From Bradyrhizobium sp. sBnM-33 (GTDB lineage Bacteria > Pseudomonadota > Alphaproteobacteria > Rhizobiales > Xanthobacteraceae): a stretch of 64,000 nt of DNA. The DNA lies in contig NZ_CP136624.1 in assembly GCF_032917945.1 (NCBI RefSeq), forward strand, positions 6,944,001 to 7,008,000, given 5' to 3'. The notes under the pieces are model-generated. The model was given only the letters and a program-made list of their open reading frames with translations. It was not told the DNA's origin and searched no databases. The position numbers and the translations under genes are program-made. How positions within the stretch are numbered: the stretch's first letter is position 1; the number at the start of each line of letters is the position of its first letter. Below, piece after piece: positions 50,233 through 58,809 of the stretch.

Positions 50233-50517
50233 CGGACTCAAGGCGGTTGCGGCCCGCCTGAATAGGATGCCGACACGGTTGGCAAGTGGCGTCGGTTTTG
50301 CCGAGCATCGGCTCGAAGCTCTTTGGGACGAGCCGCGATCAGGGACGCCGCGTACGATCGAGGATGCCCGGATCGAAGCCGTGATTGTCCGCAACCTTGC
50401 ACGAAGCCGCCCGACGCCACCCACTGGAGCTCGCGCGGCATGGCGCGGGCCAGTGGGCAGTCCGTCTCAACCGTCCAGCGGATATGGCGCGCCTTCGGCC
50501 CTGCAGCCGCATCGATT
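50233..50517 (+). mobile_element. IS630-family transposase fragment
   Basis: The N-terminal helix-turn-helix part is readable: KAVAARLNRM, (D)TVGKWRR, HRLEALWDEPRSGTPRTIED, then after a frameshift PDATHWSSRGMARASGQSVS and VQRIWRAFG, typical of IS630. The DDE catalytic part is missing: the fragment ends abruptly at about 50517, where an RTX cassette begins. No terminal inverted repeats were identified. Confidence 0.7.
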
Positions 50518-50707
50518 GGAGCAGGTCAGCTGCAGTGGGACCTTTACCAACGTCTCTGCGACGGGCGTGAGGGGTTATCTCGTGCACGGCGACGTGAACG
50601 TTGATAGCGCCGCCGACTTCTCCCTGCAGATTTATACGTCGCCAACCAACGATTTGCCGGGCGGGGCCGCGGGCTGGAGTCTCGCGGCGTGGGACTTCTT
50701 CCTCTGA
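50518..50707 (+). pseudogene. Orphan RTX export-cassette end fused to IS630 remnant
   Basis: This stretch encodes the last 60 or so residues of the shared cassette (GVRGYLVHGDVNVDSAADFS, then PTNDLPGGAAGWSLAAWDFF), ending in DFFL. The first half of the cassette and all RTX repeats are gone. Upstream it runs in frame into IS630 text. It lies 150 nt from, and convergent with, the intact RTX gene on the other strand. Confidence 0.75.
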
Positions 50708-50855
50708 CGCTTCGCGGCGGCTGTTTAAGGTCGGTACTGCCGGAACACATCGTCCGGCAGTACACTGGCCTCAGTTAACCAGCCATCAAGCCGATAGCGC
50801 CAAGGACCCGGCCTCTTCTAAAGACAGTGAATGGACGGCCGTTCCCCGCCACTGA

Positions 50856-52055
50856 TCACAACACAAAGTCCCATGCCGCAAGATTCCAGCTCGCGGGTCC
50901 GCCGGCTAGGCTCGCCGTCGGCGAGGTATAGATTTGCAGCGAGAAGTCGGCGTGGCTGTCGCCATTCACATCGCCTTGCACGAGGTAACCCTTCACGCCC
51001 GTTGAGGAGACATTGGTGAGGTCCCACTGCAACTGGCCGGCGACGCCAGTGAAGGCTGATCCAAATGTAAACGCCTGATTGCCGCCAACTAGGCTGTTGG
51101 CGTCGATCGACGCCAGGTTTATTTTGTCACCGTGCGCGAACGTGTTGATCACGTCGCGCTGGGCAAATGTGATGCCGGATTCGGACAAGTCTGTGAACCG
51201 AAACTGATCGAGACCGCCTGCTCCGGTCATCAAGTCCTTGCCGCCTTCGCCAAAAATAGTGTCGTCACCGTGGCCGCCATAGAGGAAATCGTTGCCAAAC
51301 CCGCCATAGCCGAAATCGATGCCATCCCCGAGGTCGAGATTGTCCGCACCCTTGCCACCGTAAACGATGTCGTTACCTAGACCCGCTACAATGACATCAT
51401 TGTACAGCGAGCCGACGATGGTCTGGCTGTCGTTACCATATTCTAGCATCAGGCCTTGGTGCTCAGCGTAGGCGTTCAGCCAGTTGTCGATGCCCGGCAC
51501 CGAATATATTGCATCTCGCACTTCATACTCGCCGAGTGCGATTGCTTCCTTGATGTTCATGTTGAAGGCGTCGATGTCACCCCAGTGATAGAATGACTTC
51601 ATCGCGGTGTAATGAGTGCCTTCAATAAGGCCCTCCAGCGTCACGTCGCGAACAACGAGACCGATCGTCGGATCAAGCAACAGGCTGGAAAAGCCGTCGC
51701 TGACAATCATTTGTGCATGGTTGCCGACAGCACCGCTGTCCCACCCCATAGCGACCTGATTTTCATTCGAGATGCCGAACTCATCCATCAGGTGAAACGT
51801 CAAAGTGACTTGGCTCGCGCATTCGAGATGGTCAGACTTCAACAGGTCATCGAGTTCAAGGGAGTTCGGCCCCGCTCCATATGGCGCCATTCCGTAGGAA
51901 ACAACCGAACACCACGCAGCTTGGAGAAGTTCTTCGCTGAGATCGGACCAGCCGAGGTCGGCAATAAATTGGCTCCGAGTTGAATTGTAGTACGTGACGA
52001 CCATCGACGGATCGTTGCGAATGGCCTCGTAAGTCGAGGCTGCCAAATATGCCAT
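50856..52055 (-). CDS. RTX protein with a transglutaminase-like cysteine-hydrolase head
   Basis: A 399-residue protein. The head (1-200) is homologous to the broken protein at 28721-30220. A candidate triad is conserved in both: Cys79 in HLECASQVTL, His113 in GAVGNHAQMIV, Asp128 in SSLLLDPTIG. The His-to-Asp spacing of 15 residues and the DPT wording are those of transglutaminase/papain-like folds. RTX nonapeptides (GLGNDIVYGGKGADNLDLGD) follow, then the shared export cassette ending WDFVL. Intact. Possible activities are amide hydrolysis or cross-linking; the substrate is unknown. An upstream palindrome (52271-52286) probably belongs to its control region. Confidence 0.75.
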   Translation of the reverse strand: MAYLAASTYEAIRNDPSMVVTYYNSTRSQFIADLGWSDLSEELLQAAWCSVVSYGMAPYGAGPNSLELDDLLKSDHLECASQVTLTFHLMDEFGISNENQVAMGWDSGAVGNHAQMIVSDGFSSLLLDPTIGLVVRDVTLEGLIEGTHYTAMKSFYHWGDIDAFNMNIKEAIALGEYEVRDAIYSVPGIDNWLNAYAEHQGLMLEYGNDSQTIVGSLYNDVIVAGLGNDIVYGGKGADNLDLGDGIDFGYGGFGNDFLYGGHGDDTIFGEGGKDLMTGAGGLDQFRFTDLSESGITFAQRDVINTFAHGDKINLASIDANSLVGGNQAFTFGSAFTGVAGQLQWDLTNVSSTGVKGYLVQGDVNGDSHADFSLQIYTSPTASLAGGPASWNLAAWDFVL

Positions 52056-52270
52056 GGGGCATGGTCCTGAATGTAGCGCTGCTAAAGAAGGTGGACACTA
52101 TTGTGAATGCCAATCTCGCGTCAATCTTGGATAGAGTCCGCATGGCCCGGTGTGTCCAAAGTACAACTACGGGTCTGCTAGTTCGAACGATCCCGTTGGG
52201 TTTGCGGAGTGATCCCTGAAAGTTCCCATCGTGATTAGGCGATTTTCCGTAGTTCTCCCGAGAGAGCATG

Positions 52271-52286
52271 TCTCACCCAAATGGGT
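52271..52286 (-). promoter_or_regulatory. Perfect palindrome upstream of the transglutaminase-like RTX gene
   Basis: TCACCCAAATGGGTGA, the reverse complement of the palindrome at 33945-33960. It ends 215 nt before ATG 52055, the same distance and orientation as the other copy has to its own gene. Confidence 0.55.
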
Positions 52287-52355
52287 GAGCGTTCCCATCG
52301 GTGAGCATGGCGAGAGGTTAAAATCCGAATCAACACCCCGCGAACGCATGATCCA

Positions 52356-52484
52356 TCAGTTCTTGTTTCTACCGCAAATGATAGTTCGCACCAAGAATCG
52401 GACATGATCCCGGATCGCCTTTTGGTCTGCGGGCGACATATCCTGCATAGTGGCGAGTTCAAGCACGTCTTTGACCACCTGCAT
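52356..52484 (-). CDS. Small unknown protein, 42 residues
   Basis: ATG 52484 has GGAG at 6-nt spacing. The product starts MQVVKDVLELATMQDMSP and ends RTIICGRNKN. It is probably helical and soluble; one Cys. No family is recognised, and an in-frame stop lies shortly upstream, so no longer start exists. It lies upstream of the RTX gene and its palindrome on the same strand. Confidence 0.4.
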   Translation of the reverse strand: MQVVKDVLELATMQDMSPADQKAIRDHVRFLVRTIICGRNKN

Positions 52485-52787
52485 ATCGCGCTCCGTGCTT
52501 TGTCGTGGTCATCGCGCCAACGTACGAGTTGTCAGGACAGATAGTGCTGCGCATTTCTTCGAGACCCTTAACTTGACCCTGTCCAGAGCAATGCGCGATT
52601 CTCCAACAGCGGTCAGTCCACCCGTGAAAATCGCTACGCAACCTTTATGGGCCAACGGCGCTCTATCGGCGGCAGCCGCAAGCGTCGCACCGCGAGGAGC
52701 ACCGCGCCGGTGGTCAGAATTCTCATCGGCCATGTCGCTCCCCCAAGTGGAAGGGAACCTACCGCTGGAGGGGGAATTCGTCAGCCG

Positions 52788-53352
52788 CTAAAACTCATTG
52801 ATTGGCGGCAGCGGCTGGCCGAGCAGCGTCAGCCAGGCATCGAAGACGTTCTGCATCACCGACGACAGGGAGCGCTGGTCGCCGCTCTTGCGCTCGACGA
52901 TCACCTGCTCGACTCCGTCCCATTTGCCTTCGCCCCAGCGCAGCTTGTCCCAGCCGGTGCCGGTCAGGATGATGGCGTCGGCGCCGTCGACGGTGGCGTT
53001 CGTACGGTCCAGTTTGTGATGCTTAAAGGCATCGGCACCACGTCCCGAAGGAGCGCGACGTTGTCGACATATGGCGCCTTGGGCTCGCGGAGGAAGATCA
53101 GGTGCGCCTGCACGGCGGCGCGCACCGCCCCGAGGTCTGGGAATGCGATCGGCGGCGCCGGGTTGTTCAGGACGAAATCCGAGAAGTGGTGAAGCTCGAC
53201 GGCCGCCTGGCGGGCGGCCAGCATGACGGCCTGGCGCGCCTCCTCGACGCCGGCTGCGGCGGTTTGGGCGGCGACGAAGGCCGGTCGACCGCCGTGAAGT
53301 TGCGGAGCGACGGCCGGACGATGTTGTTCAGGTGGTCGATGATCGGCTGCAT
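52788..53352 (-). pseudogene. Frameshifted conserved protein of unknown function
   Basis: ATG 53352 opens MQPIIDHLNNIVRPSLRNFT. The text moves frame near 53290 (EEARQAVMLAARQAAVELHH, then FSDFVLNNPAP and ALLRDVV) and again near 53050 (DAFKHHKLDRTNATVDGAD, then EGKWDGVEQVIVERKSGDQR, ending QPLPPINEF). The assembled product, about 187 residues, matches a conserved family common in Bradyrhizobium, of unknown function. Two lesions. Confidence 0.65.
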
Positions 53353-53522
53353 ACGAATCCTTGGTGCCGTGCCATTATACGCGGGCGGGCTTCTCAGTAG
53401 TTGATTGCAGGCGGGCTGTCGATTGCCCCGGTTCTCAATTCGCGGCAGGATGAAGTTGGCTGCCCCCATGGAACGGCGCCAGTCAACGCTCGTTTGAACC
53501 TACGTCTTCCGGAGTGATCAAG

Positions 53523-53783
53523 ATGCAAATGTCCACTTCCAGATGCCTTCCCTTTCTGCTTGCAATTTGTGGGTCAGCGATCCCATCCGTGGCGGGGGCG
53601 CAGTATTACCCGCAGGAGGGTTACGGCGTCAGCAGACGCCTGATCTGCATAGTCCAGCCTCCGTACAACCAGCAACGGAGTTCGTGTCCGGTTGCGCGCC
53701 GTACTTTCCGACCGGGAGACTATTGCGAGTGTCGCCTGGAAAGCTATGGGCGCTTAGTCCCCGGAACCATTGCGGTTCGGTAG
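53523..53783 (+). CDS. Small secreted Cys-containing protein (intact copy)
   Basis: 86 residues from ATG 53523 (GGAG at 8-nt spacing). A Sec signal peptide covers about residues 1-24 (FLLAICGSAIPSVAGA, cut before QYY). The mature part, about 62 residues, contains RLICIVQPPYNQQRSSC, ARRTFRPGDYCECRLESYG and ends VPGTIAVR; four cysteines could make two disulphides. It is a paralogue of the broken gene at 30942. The family is not known to me. Both copies lie divergent from a transglutaminase-like RTX gene, so a functional link (for example inhibitor or partner) is possible but unproven. Confidence 0.75.
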   Translation: MQMSTSRCLPFLLAICGSAIPSVAGAQYYPQEGYGVSRRLICIVQPPYNQQRSSCPVARRTFRPGDYCECRLESYGRLVPGTIAVR

Positions 53784-54090
53784 GTCAGGCACCGAAAGGC
53801 CCGGCAGCGTGAACCGGCGGGCCGCTCGTCATTCAGGTGCCAGCGAGCCGCTTGCCGACGATCGCAACAAGTGCTCAGCCGGAAGCACACCGAAAAACGG
53901 AAACGCATGGGTCGTCAAACAGGGCCCTACTCACGTCCTGAGGCGATCTGAGGCATGATTGAAACCATGCTGCACGTCCTGTCGAAAGATCCAGGAGAGA
54001 AGCCTGCCAAATAGGTGAAGAAGAAGTGACTGGCAAAAATCCGCTGAAGTCCCCAACATGGCTCAGCGAACGCTTTTGCAATATCTAAGC
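53784..54090. other. Nothing recognised
   Basis: About 307 nt downstream of the small secreted protein gene. Very short frames only; no repeat or terminator with a clear T-run was seen. Confidence 0.35.
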
Positions 54091-54317
54091 ATGGACGATT
54101 GGAAGATCGTCGCTCACCTGCCCATTCCCGCGGGTGAACTGATGCTGAACCGGCTGCTTCATCATGGATCGAGAGCCGCGATGAAGAGCAACATAGGGCA
54201 ATCATAGCCGCTCCGGCGGGGCTCAAGGCGATGCGTCAGCCTCAGCTTCGCCTGGTCGGCCGCGCAATGCGGCACATAAAGCCTTTTACGGCGCAGAGGG
54301 CGCCTTTAGGCGGCTGA
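54091..54317 (+). pseudogene. Frameshifted small winged-helix-like protein
   Basis: ATG 54091 reads MDDWKIVAHLPIPAGELMLN and RLLHHG; after a 1-nt lesion near 54165 the other frame continues WIESRDEEQHRAIIAAPAGL and KAMRQPQLRLVGRAMRHIKP to a stop at 54317. The combined text is like a short winged-helix or MarR-type fragment (GELMLNRLLxxGWIExRD, then PAGLKAM). About 75 residues. Confidence 0.4.
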
Positions 54318-54462
54318 GCCAATTTAAGTTTGAACGGGCTGCAGCCAACTTCGGAATCTTGCGATGGGCGCGGCGGCGATGAGAAGGCTATCTCGAAGGC
54401 GACCATCGAGCGCAGCCGGCTGGCGCGCGTGACGGCGCAACCGGCTGCAACCGGTGCCTCAA

Positions 54463-54537
54463 ATGACAGTTTGGATGTACGTCGATACGCGCAAGGACGT
54501 CAGCGACAAGGACCCCCTCAAAGTGGCTTTTGCGTGA
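54463..54537 (+). pseudogene. Remnant of an MTVWMYVD-type small protein
   Basis: ATG 54463 starts MTVWMYVDTRKDVSDKDPLK and stops after 24 residues. Full members, common in Bradyrhizobium and relatives, have about 50 to 60 residues with an acidic C-terminal half. The second half is missing here. Confidence 0.4.
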
Positions 54538-55260
54538 GGCCTCTTGATCTCGCGGATCAGTTGCGATTGGATGGGTGGTGCCGTTCAGGCTCAAGAGCAT
54601 GCCCGCAGGCGTTTCTGCGAGCTGACGTACAGGCCGCCGTTTCAGGAATTGTTGCTAAAATGCTGCCCGCGAACTTGCGGACCTCCGCCAGCATGAAAAT
54701 GTTCATGAGCAACGGCCTGCAGGTATTCGTTTCCCGGGTCTCGAGAGGAACGACATTTATCGTCTTACAGGCGCTGAGAGGGGGAATGACGACCTTGCGA
54801 TCTGCTTCCCTAAGTTCAAGAACGCACTATTTCGAGTAGAGCAGAGCGAAAGAGCCGATCGTGATCGCGGAATCCAAGAATAACAACGACTCGCCGCTGA
54901 CGTAACAGGCCGCTGAATGTGCTTCTACGAGCTTACACGCAATATATCTACATTCGAAAATGCCAAGTTGATCGCCAGGGATATTCAGTTGCTTACGTCA
55001 CAGAACAGGAAGCAGACAGGGCGAGGAAGTTCGCGAGGACCGTATGGTCGAAGCTGATCCCACTGCTACTAAGGATTCAATTCGGGCGGACGCTAATAGA
55101 GCAATGGGGCATGTTCGCGAGGTAGATCAGCAAAGTTGCCAACAAGCTTTTCGTACACTCAAAGAAATACACAGGGGCTTCTTTCCCCAAGCAACGACGA
55201 TACGAAAGGATCTCTAGACAGGTTGCTACCTCGCGTTTGTCTTCATGAGCACATGGTGCA
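54538..55260. other. Stretch without a supported gene
   Basis: About 720 nt. A 68-codon plus frame (54919-55125) has mixed composition and no good ribosome-binding site, and a 153-codon minus frame (55077-55538) is antisense to the RHH gene in part. Neither resembles a known family, so neither is called. Confidence 0.35.
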
Positions 55261-55317
55261 CCCGACTTGGTAAAAATCCTCCAGATCGATTCATGCGCTG
55301 CAGCGAAAGACGACGAA

Positions 55318-55488
55318 ATGAACGAGCCGACTGGCAAAAAACTCACGATTATCGGAGTGAGGGCTTCTGACGACTGGGTCGCGGCGCTCGATCGCTGGAT
55401 CGCAGATCGCGGCCCCAGCCTTTCTCGGCCCGAGGCCATTCGCCGGCTGGTCGAGCTGGGGCTGCAGGCGACGCCTAAACCGAGCTGA
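55318..55488 (+). CDS. Ribbon-helix-helix-like small DNA-binding protein
   Basis: 56 residues from ATG 55318 (an earlier in-frame start at 55267 is possible). The N-terminal strand KLTIIGVRASDDWVAALDRW followed by two helices (IADRGPSLSRPEAIRRLVEL) is the RHH pattern of small regulators and antitoxin-like proteins in Hyphomicrobiales. No toxin partner is adjacent. It may be free-standing. Confidence 0.65.
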   Translation: MNEPTGKKLTIIGVRASDDWVAALDRWIADRGPSLSRPEAIRRLVELGLQATPKPS

Positions 55489-55559
55489 TCAACCACGTTG
55501 CGCAAAAGCTCCACTTTGTTGGGGTTGGTCGGGTACAAAGAAGGGCTTCTAGAGCGGGG

Positions 55560-56451
55560 ATGGGTTAACGGATATTGGTGTTGTTCGACGCTTGGATTGG
55601 CGGCTTCGAGAATGTCCGTGGCTCATATCTCTCCGACGTGATCACCGGAGATTCTGCTGGCAATGTTTTTTTTGGCTCGGATGGCAACGATTCGCTCTCG
55701 ACATTTGGTGGGAACGATCAATTGGAGGGTGGCACTGGTGGGGACATACTGGATGGCGGCGTCGGCACCGATACTGCGGTTTATTACAACGGAATATTTG
55801 ATCCTTTACCGGGGTTACAGCATCGCTGAACAATCCAGCAGCTAACACAGGTGAAGCACAAGGGGACTCGTACATCTCTATCGAGAATCTGTATGGAACG
55901 AGTAGCGGCGACACCTGGAAGGAAATGCTGGATCAAATGCCCTCTACGGGAATAGCGGGAATGATCTTCTAAGCGGCCTCGCCGGCAACGACACATTGTA
56001 TGGGGGAGCAGCCAATGACACACTGCTCGGGGGACAGGACGTAGACTACCTCAACGGCGGTGTCGGCAAAGATACGACGACTGGCGGCGGCGGCCTCGAT
56101 CGGATGGTACTTTCGAGCTTGTCAGACTCGGGTATCGCATTCGCAGCGCGCGACGTCATCAATACATTCGCACATGGCGACAAGATCGACCTCGCCGCAA
56201 TCGACGCCAATAGTAAGATTGGAGGCAACCAAGCCTTCAGCTTCGTCTCCGCCTTCACCGGCGTTGCCGGCCAGCTGCAATGGGACCTAACTAATATCTC
56301 GTCGACGGGTGTGAAAGGCTATCTCGTCCAGGGCGATATCAATGGCGACGCCGCCGCGGATTTTTCGCTGCAAATTTACACATCGCCGACCAATAACTTG
56401 CCCGGCGGTAGCGCCGGATGGAATCTCGCGGCATGGGACTTTATACTTTGA
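55560..56451 (+). pseudogene. Broken RTX protein, 5'-truncated
   Basis: The text starts without a native start (DAWIGGFENVRGSYLSDVI) and has RTX nonapeptides (FGGNDQLEGGTGGDILDGG). Near 55810 it shifts frame to a half unit of the 70-residue repeat type (LNNPAANTGEAQGDSYISIE), then shifts again near 55910. From 55996 RTX repeats and a complete, well-preserved export cassette run to WDFIL at 56451. At least two lesions and a missing head. The cassette and 3' flank closely resemble those at 45 kb. Confidence 0.75.
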
Positions 56452-56590
56452 TACTTGGCCCGCGAAGCCAGTAAAAGCTCGCCTATGCAAGCCGGAGGTG
56501 GGTCGTCGGAACTAGCTTGGCGTCGGATGGGGAACTCGTGCGACCATTGCCAATCAAAGGCGGGGCAAAGCCAATTGTGCGCTCAAGGCC
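56452..56590 (+). repeat. Duplicated RTX 3' flank, copy 2
   Basis: The counterpart of 45334-45480, with a shorter middle. It ends at CAAGGC; beyond this the two loci are unrelated, and the tRNA-like T-arm is absent here. Confidence 0.7.
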
Positions 56591-56807
56591 ATCGCTCGGC
56601 GTTAGCGCGATCTTTGGCGCGCTCAATCCGGTCCGCGAGGCCCTCGACGCTGCTGACCTCCAGCCGATCGTTGTAGAGCGACGATGCCGCGCGAGTTGAT
56701 CGAGCGCCTTCGACTTGTCCGCTAGTTTTTGAGAATCCAGCCCGGATCGCGGCTTGCAAGCGCACATGTCGAGAAGATATTCCTCGACGAAGCAGGCTTG
56801 TCTGGGC

Positions 56808-57107
56808 TCAGGGCCGGCATGGGTGCATCATGCGGCCTTCCAAACGCCGAAGCTTCTTATCGGGATAACATGGCAAAACCGTGCGACTGGGCCGCGCATG
56901 AGCTGCATCTTTTGCTTTCTGCCGGGCCGCCTCCTTCGCTCGCTCGGCTTGCCAGGCATCGTAGGCCGTGGTCCCGGGCCTCGGGGGCGCATCGGATGGC
57001 AGCCCGCCCATCCAGCTCGGCATGTCAGCAACTGGGTTGCTACCCGTGCTCGCGCAGCCTGCAAGGAAGCTTAGAACGATAATCAAGACGAGCAGGTTGA
57101 ACTTCAT
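56808..57107 (-). CDS. Small lipoprotein
   Basis: 99 residues from ATG 57107. A lipoprotein signal peptide (NLLVLIIVLSFLAGC) has the lipobox LAGC with Cys18 as lipid anchor. The mature part has MPSWMGGLPSDAPPRPGTTA then YDAWQAERAKEAARQKAKD, a pattern I associate with a small lipoprotein family common in Bradyrhizobium. The last 25 or so residues (SRTVLPCYPDKKLRR onward) look unlike the family, so the 3' end may be altered by a frameshift. Function unknown. Confidence 0.65.
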   Translation of the reverse strand: MKFNLLVLIIVLSFLAGCASTGSNPVADMPSWMGGLPSDAPPRPGTTAYDAWQAERAKEAARQKAKDAAHARPSRTVLPCYPDKKLRRLEGRMMHPCRP

Positions 57108-57561
57108 ATCAGAAAAGACATAGCGACTTCTCTCTCGGCTTGGGATCGAGATATTGGAAGCGTGGCTGCTTCACGTTTACATGAAGCTTTCGCTAATCCG
57201 TAGTACGCTGGTCGTGGTGGTGGTCCATCTGCGCGACGATCACGCTAGACTTATTTGATCCGCTGCAATAGAAGTCATCGATCAGGCTTGCGAATCAAGC
57301 TTTATGTCCAGGTTCACCTTTGGCCACAAGATAGATTCTGAACTGCACCCGACGGTAAGCCGTGACATGATCCGGCTCCTATTCTGTGCGGCGAAAGCGG
57401 CCAGAGCTGGCCTTGGATAGCCTAGCGCTCACACCAACTCACCAGGAGCCATCCGTTCGCTAGGCGCTGGCCAACGGCCCGACCTGCGTTATGTGTTTCT
57501 CCTCTTGCTGAACGACCATTAATTGCATGCTAGCATCAGTCCAAGCAGGAGAATATCGATC
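57108..57561. other. Nothing recognised
   Basis: About 450 nt between divergent genes (lipoprotein on minus, membrane protein on plus). It should carry the promoters of both, but no convincing -35/-10 pair or operator was found by eye. Confidence 0.35.
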
Positions 57562-58809
57562 GTGAGCAATCGGATCGCCAATCTTTCCGCGGCTGGGTTG
57601 ACTGGTCTTGCGTTGATCTTGGCGGTGGTCTCCATTTTCCTCATGGGATTCGTCTTCCCAGACTTTCATGTCTGGCGTTCTCACGGACCAATATTAGAAG
57701 CCGCGCTCTTCTCCTCGCTGATGCTCCTTTTTGTACCAGTAATGGGGTTGGCTCGCTTTTCCTTTGGCTACCTATTGTCAGTCCCTTTATTGTTGGCAGT
57801 GACGGGCTTCGTGTGGCTCAGTTTTTTTAGCCAGTTTGCGTATCAAAAAGACCTGGCCAGATGGTCAATGATAGCGGCACTCGCGTGTGCGCTTGCGCCG
57901 CTTCTGTTTGTTAAGTGGAATATTCGGCGGCCCCAGCTCTCCGAAACTGCAATAAGCAGGCTCGCAGGATTCTTGATGTTGCTTTCCGGCGCGGTCCTTT
58001 TAAGCGATGCTTTGTATGGCGTTGCATTTGACTATCCGGACAGTCAGGCACGGACGTTAGTCACCCGCCCAGTGCTGCTCAACTACGCAACCGGCATTAT
58101 TATAATTTCCATCCTGCCGTACCTGTTTGCGTTCCACACAGCGCGCAGGAGTTTCCTCCTCGCCGGGCTTGTTCTGTTCCTATTACTGGCCTTTTACCCG
58201 ATTGTTGTGAACAAGACGGTGCTTTTCGCTGCAGTCGCATTGCCGGGCACGTTCTTATTGTTCAGCTATTGCGAGCCGCGGATAGCTACCATTCTGATAT
58301 ATATTGGTGTCATAGCCGTTGGGCTGATCGATTATTCGGTAACATCTGAGCACTTATACGCATTCAGCTATTTGAACCTACGGTTTGTCGGGATGCCGTC
58401 GATCGCGATCGACCATTATGCGGACTTTTTTGCCAACCGTCCGACTACAGGTTTTTGTCAGGTCTCGATTATTCGTCACTTCTTTGGCTGCGCCTATGGG
58501 GAACTGGGGCCGGCGCTTGCTGCCGTTTATCGCAATGGGAACCTGAATGCCTCATTCTTCGCTACAGAGGGCATAGCCTCCGTCGGGTTCAAGCTCACTC
58601 CGCTCATGGCGGGGATCTGCGGGCTCATTCTGTCGCTGGGAAACATAGTTTCTCAACATCTAGCACCGCGGTTCGTCGCCGTATCCGCTTGCGCCCTTGT
58701 GCCGACCCTTTTGAACGTACCGATGACGACGGCGCTTGTCTCGAATGGAGCCGCGATTCTCTTCTTGCTTTGGTGGCTAACGCCAGATCATCTATCGGGC
58801 GGGAAATAG
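57562..58809 (+). CDS. Polytopic membrane protein of unknown function
   Basis: 415 residues from GTG 57562, chosen for AGGAG 10 nt upstream (the frame is open from 57523). About ten to twelve membrane helices (LTGLALILAVVSIFLMGFVF, LFSSLMLLFVPVMGLARFSF, and so on) and a larger loop around residues 285-340 (YADFFANRPTTGFCQVSIIR, then FGCAYGELGPALAAVYRNGN). The long loop near the C-terminal third recalls O-antigen polymerase/ligase-type proteins, and the surroundings are glycan-related, but no family motif settles it. It is convergent with, and overlaps by 22 nt, the truncated CapD-like gene. Intact. Confidence 0.6.
   Translation: MSNRIANLSAAGLTGLALILAVVSIFLMGFVFPDFHVWRSHGPILEAALFSSLMLLFVPVMGLARFSFGYLLSVPLLLAVTGFVWLSFFSQFAYQKDLARWSMIAALACALAPLLFVKWNIRRPQLSETAISRLAGFLMLLSGAVLLSDALYGVAFDYPDSQARTLVTRPVLLNYATGIIIISILPYLFAFHTARRSFLLAGLVLFLLLAFYPIVVNKTVLFAAVALPGTFLLFSYCEPRIATILIYIGVIAVGLIDYSVTSEHLYAFSYLNLRFVGMPSIAIDHYADFFANRPTTGFCQVSIIRHFFGCAYGELGPALAAVYRNGNLNASFFATEGIASVGFKLTPLMAGICGLILSLGNIVSQHLAPRFVAVSACALVPTLLNVPMTTALVSNGAAILFLLWWLTPDHLSGGK

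Noticed and set aside
54919..55125. 68-codon plus frame
   Set aside because: No ribosome-binding site, no family and unconvincing composition.
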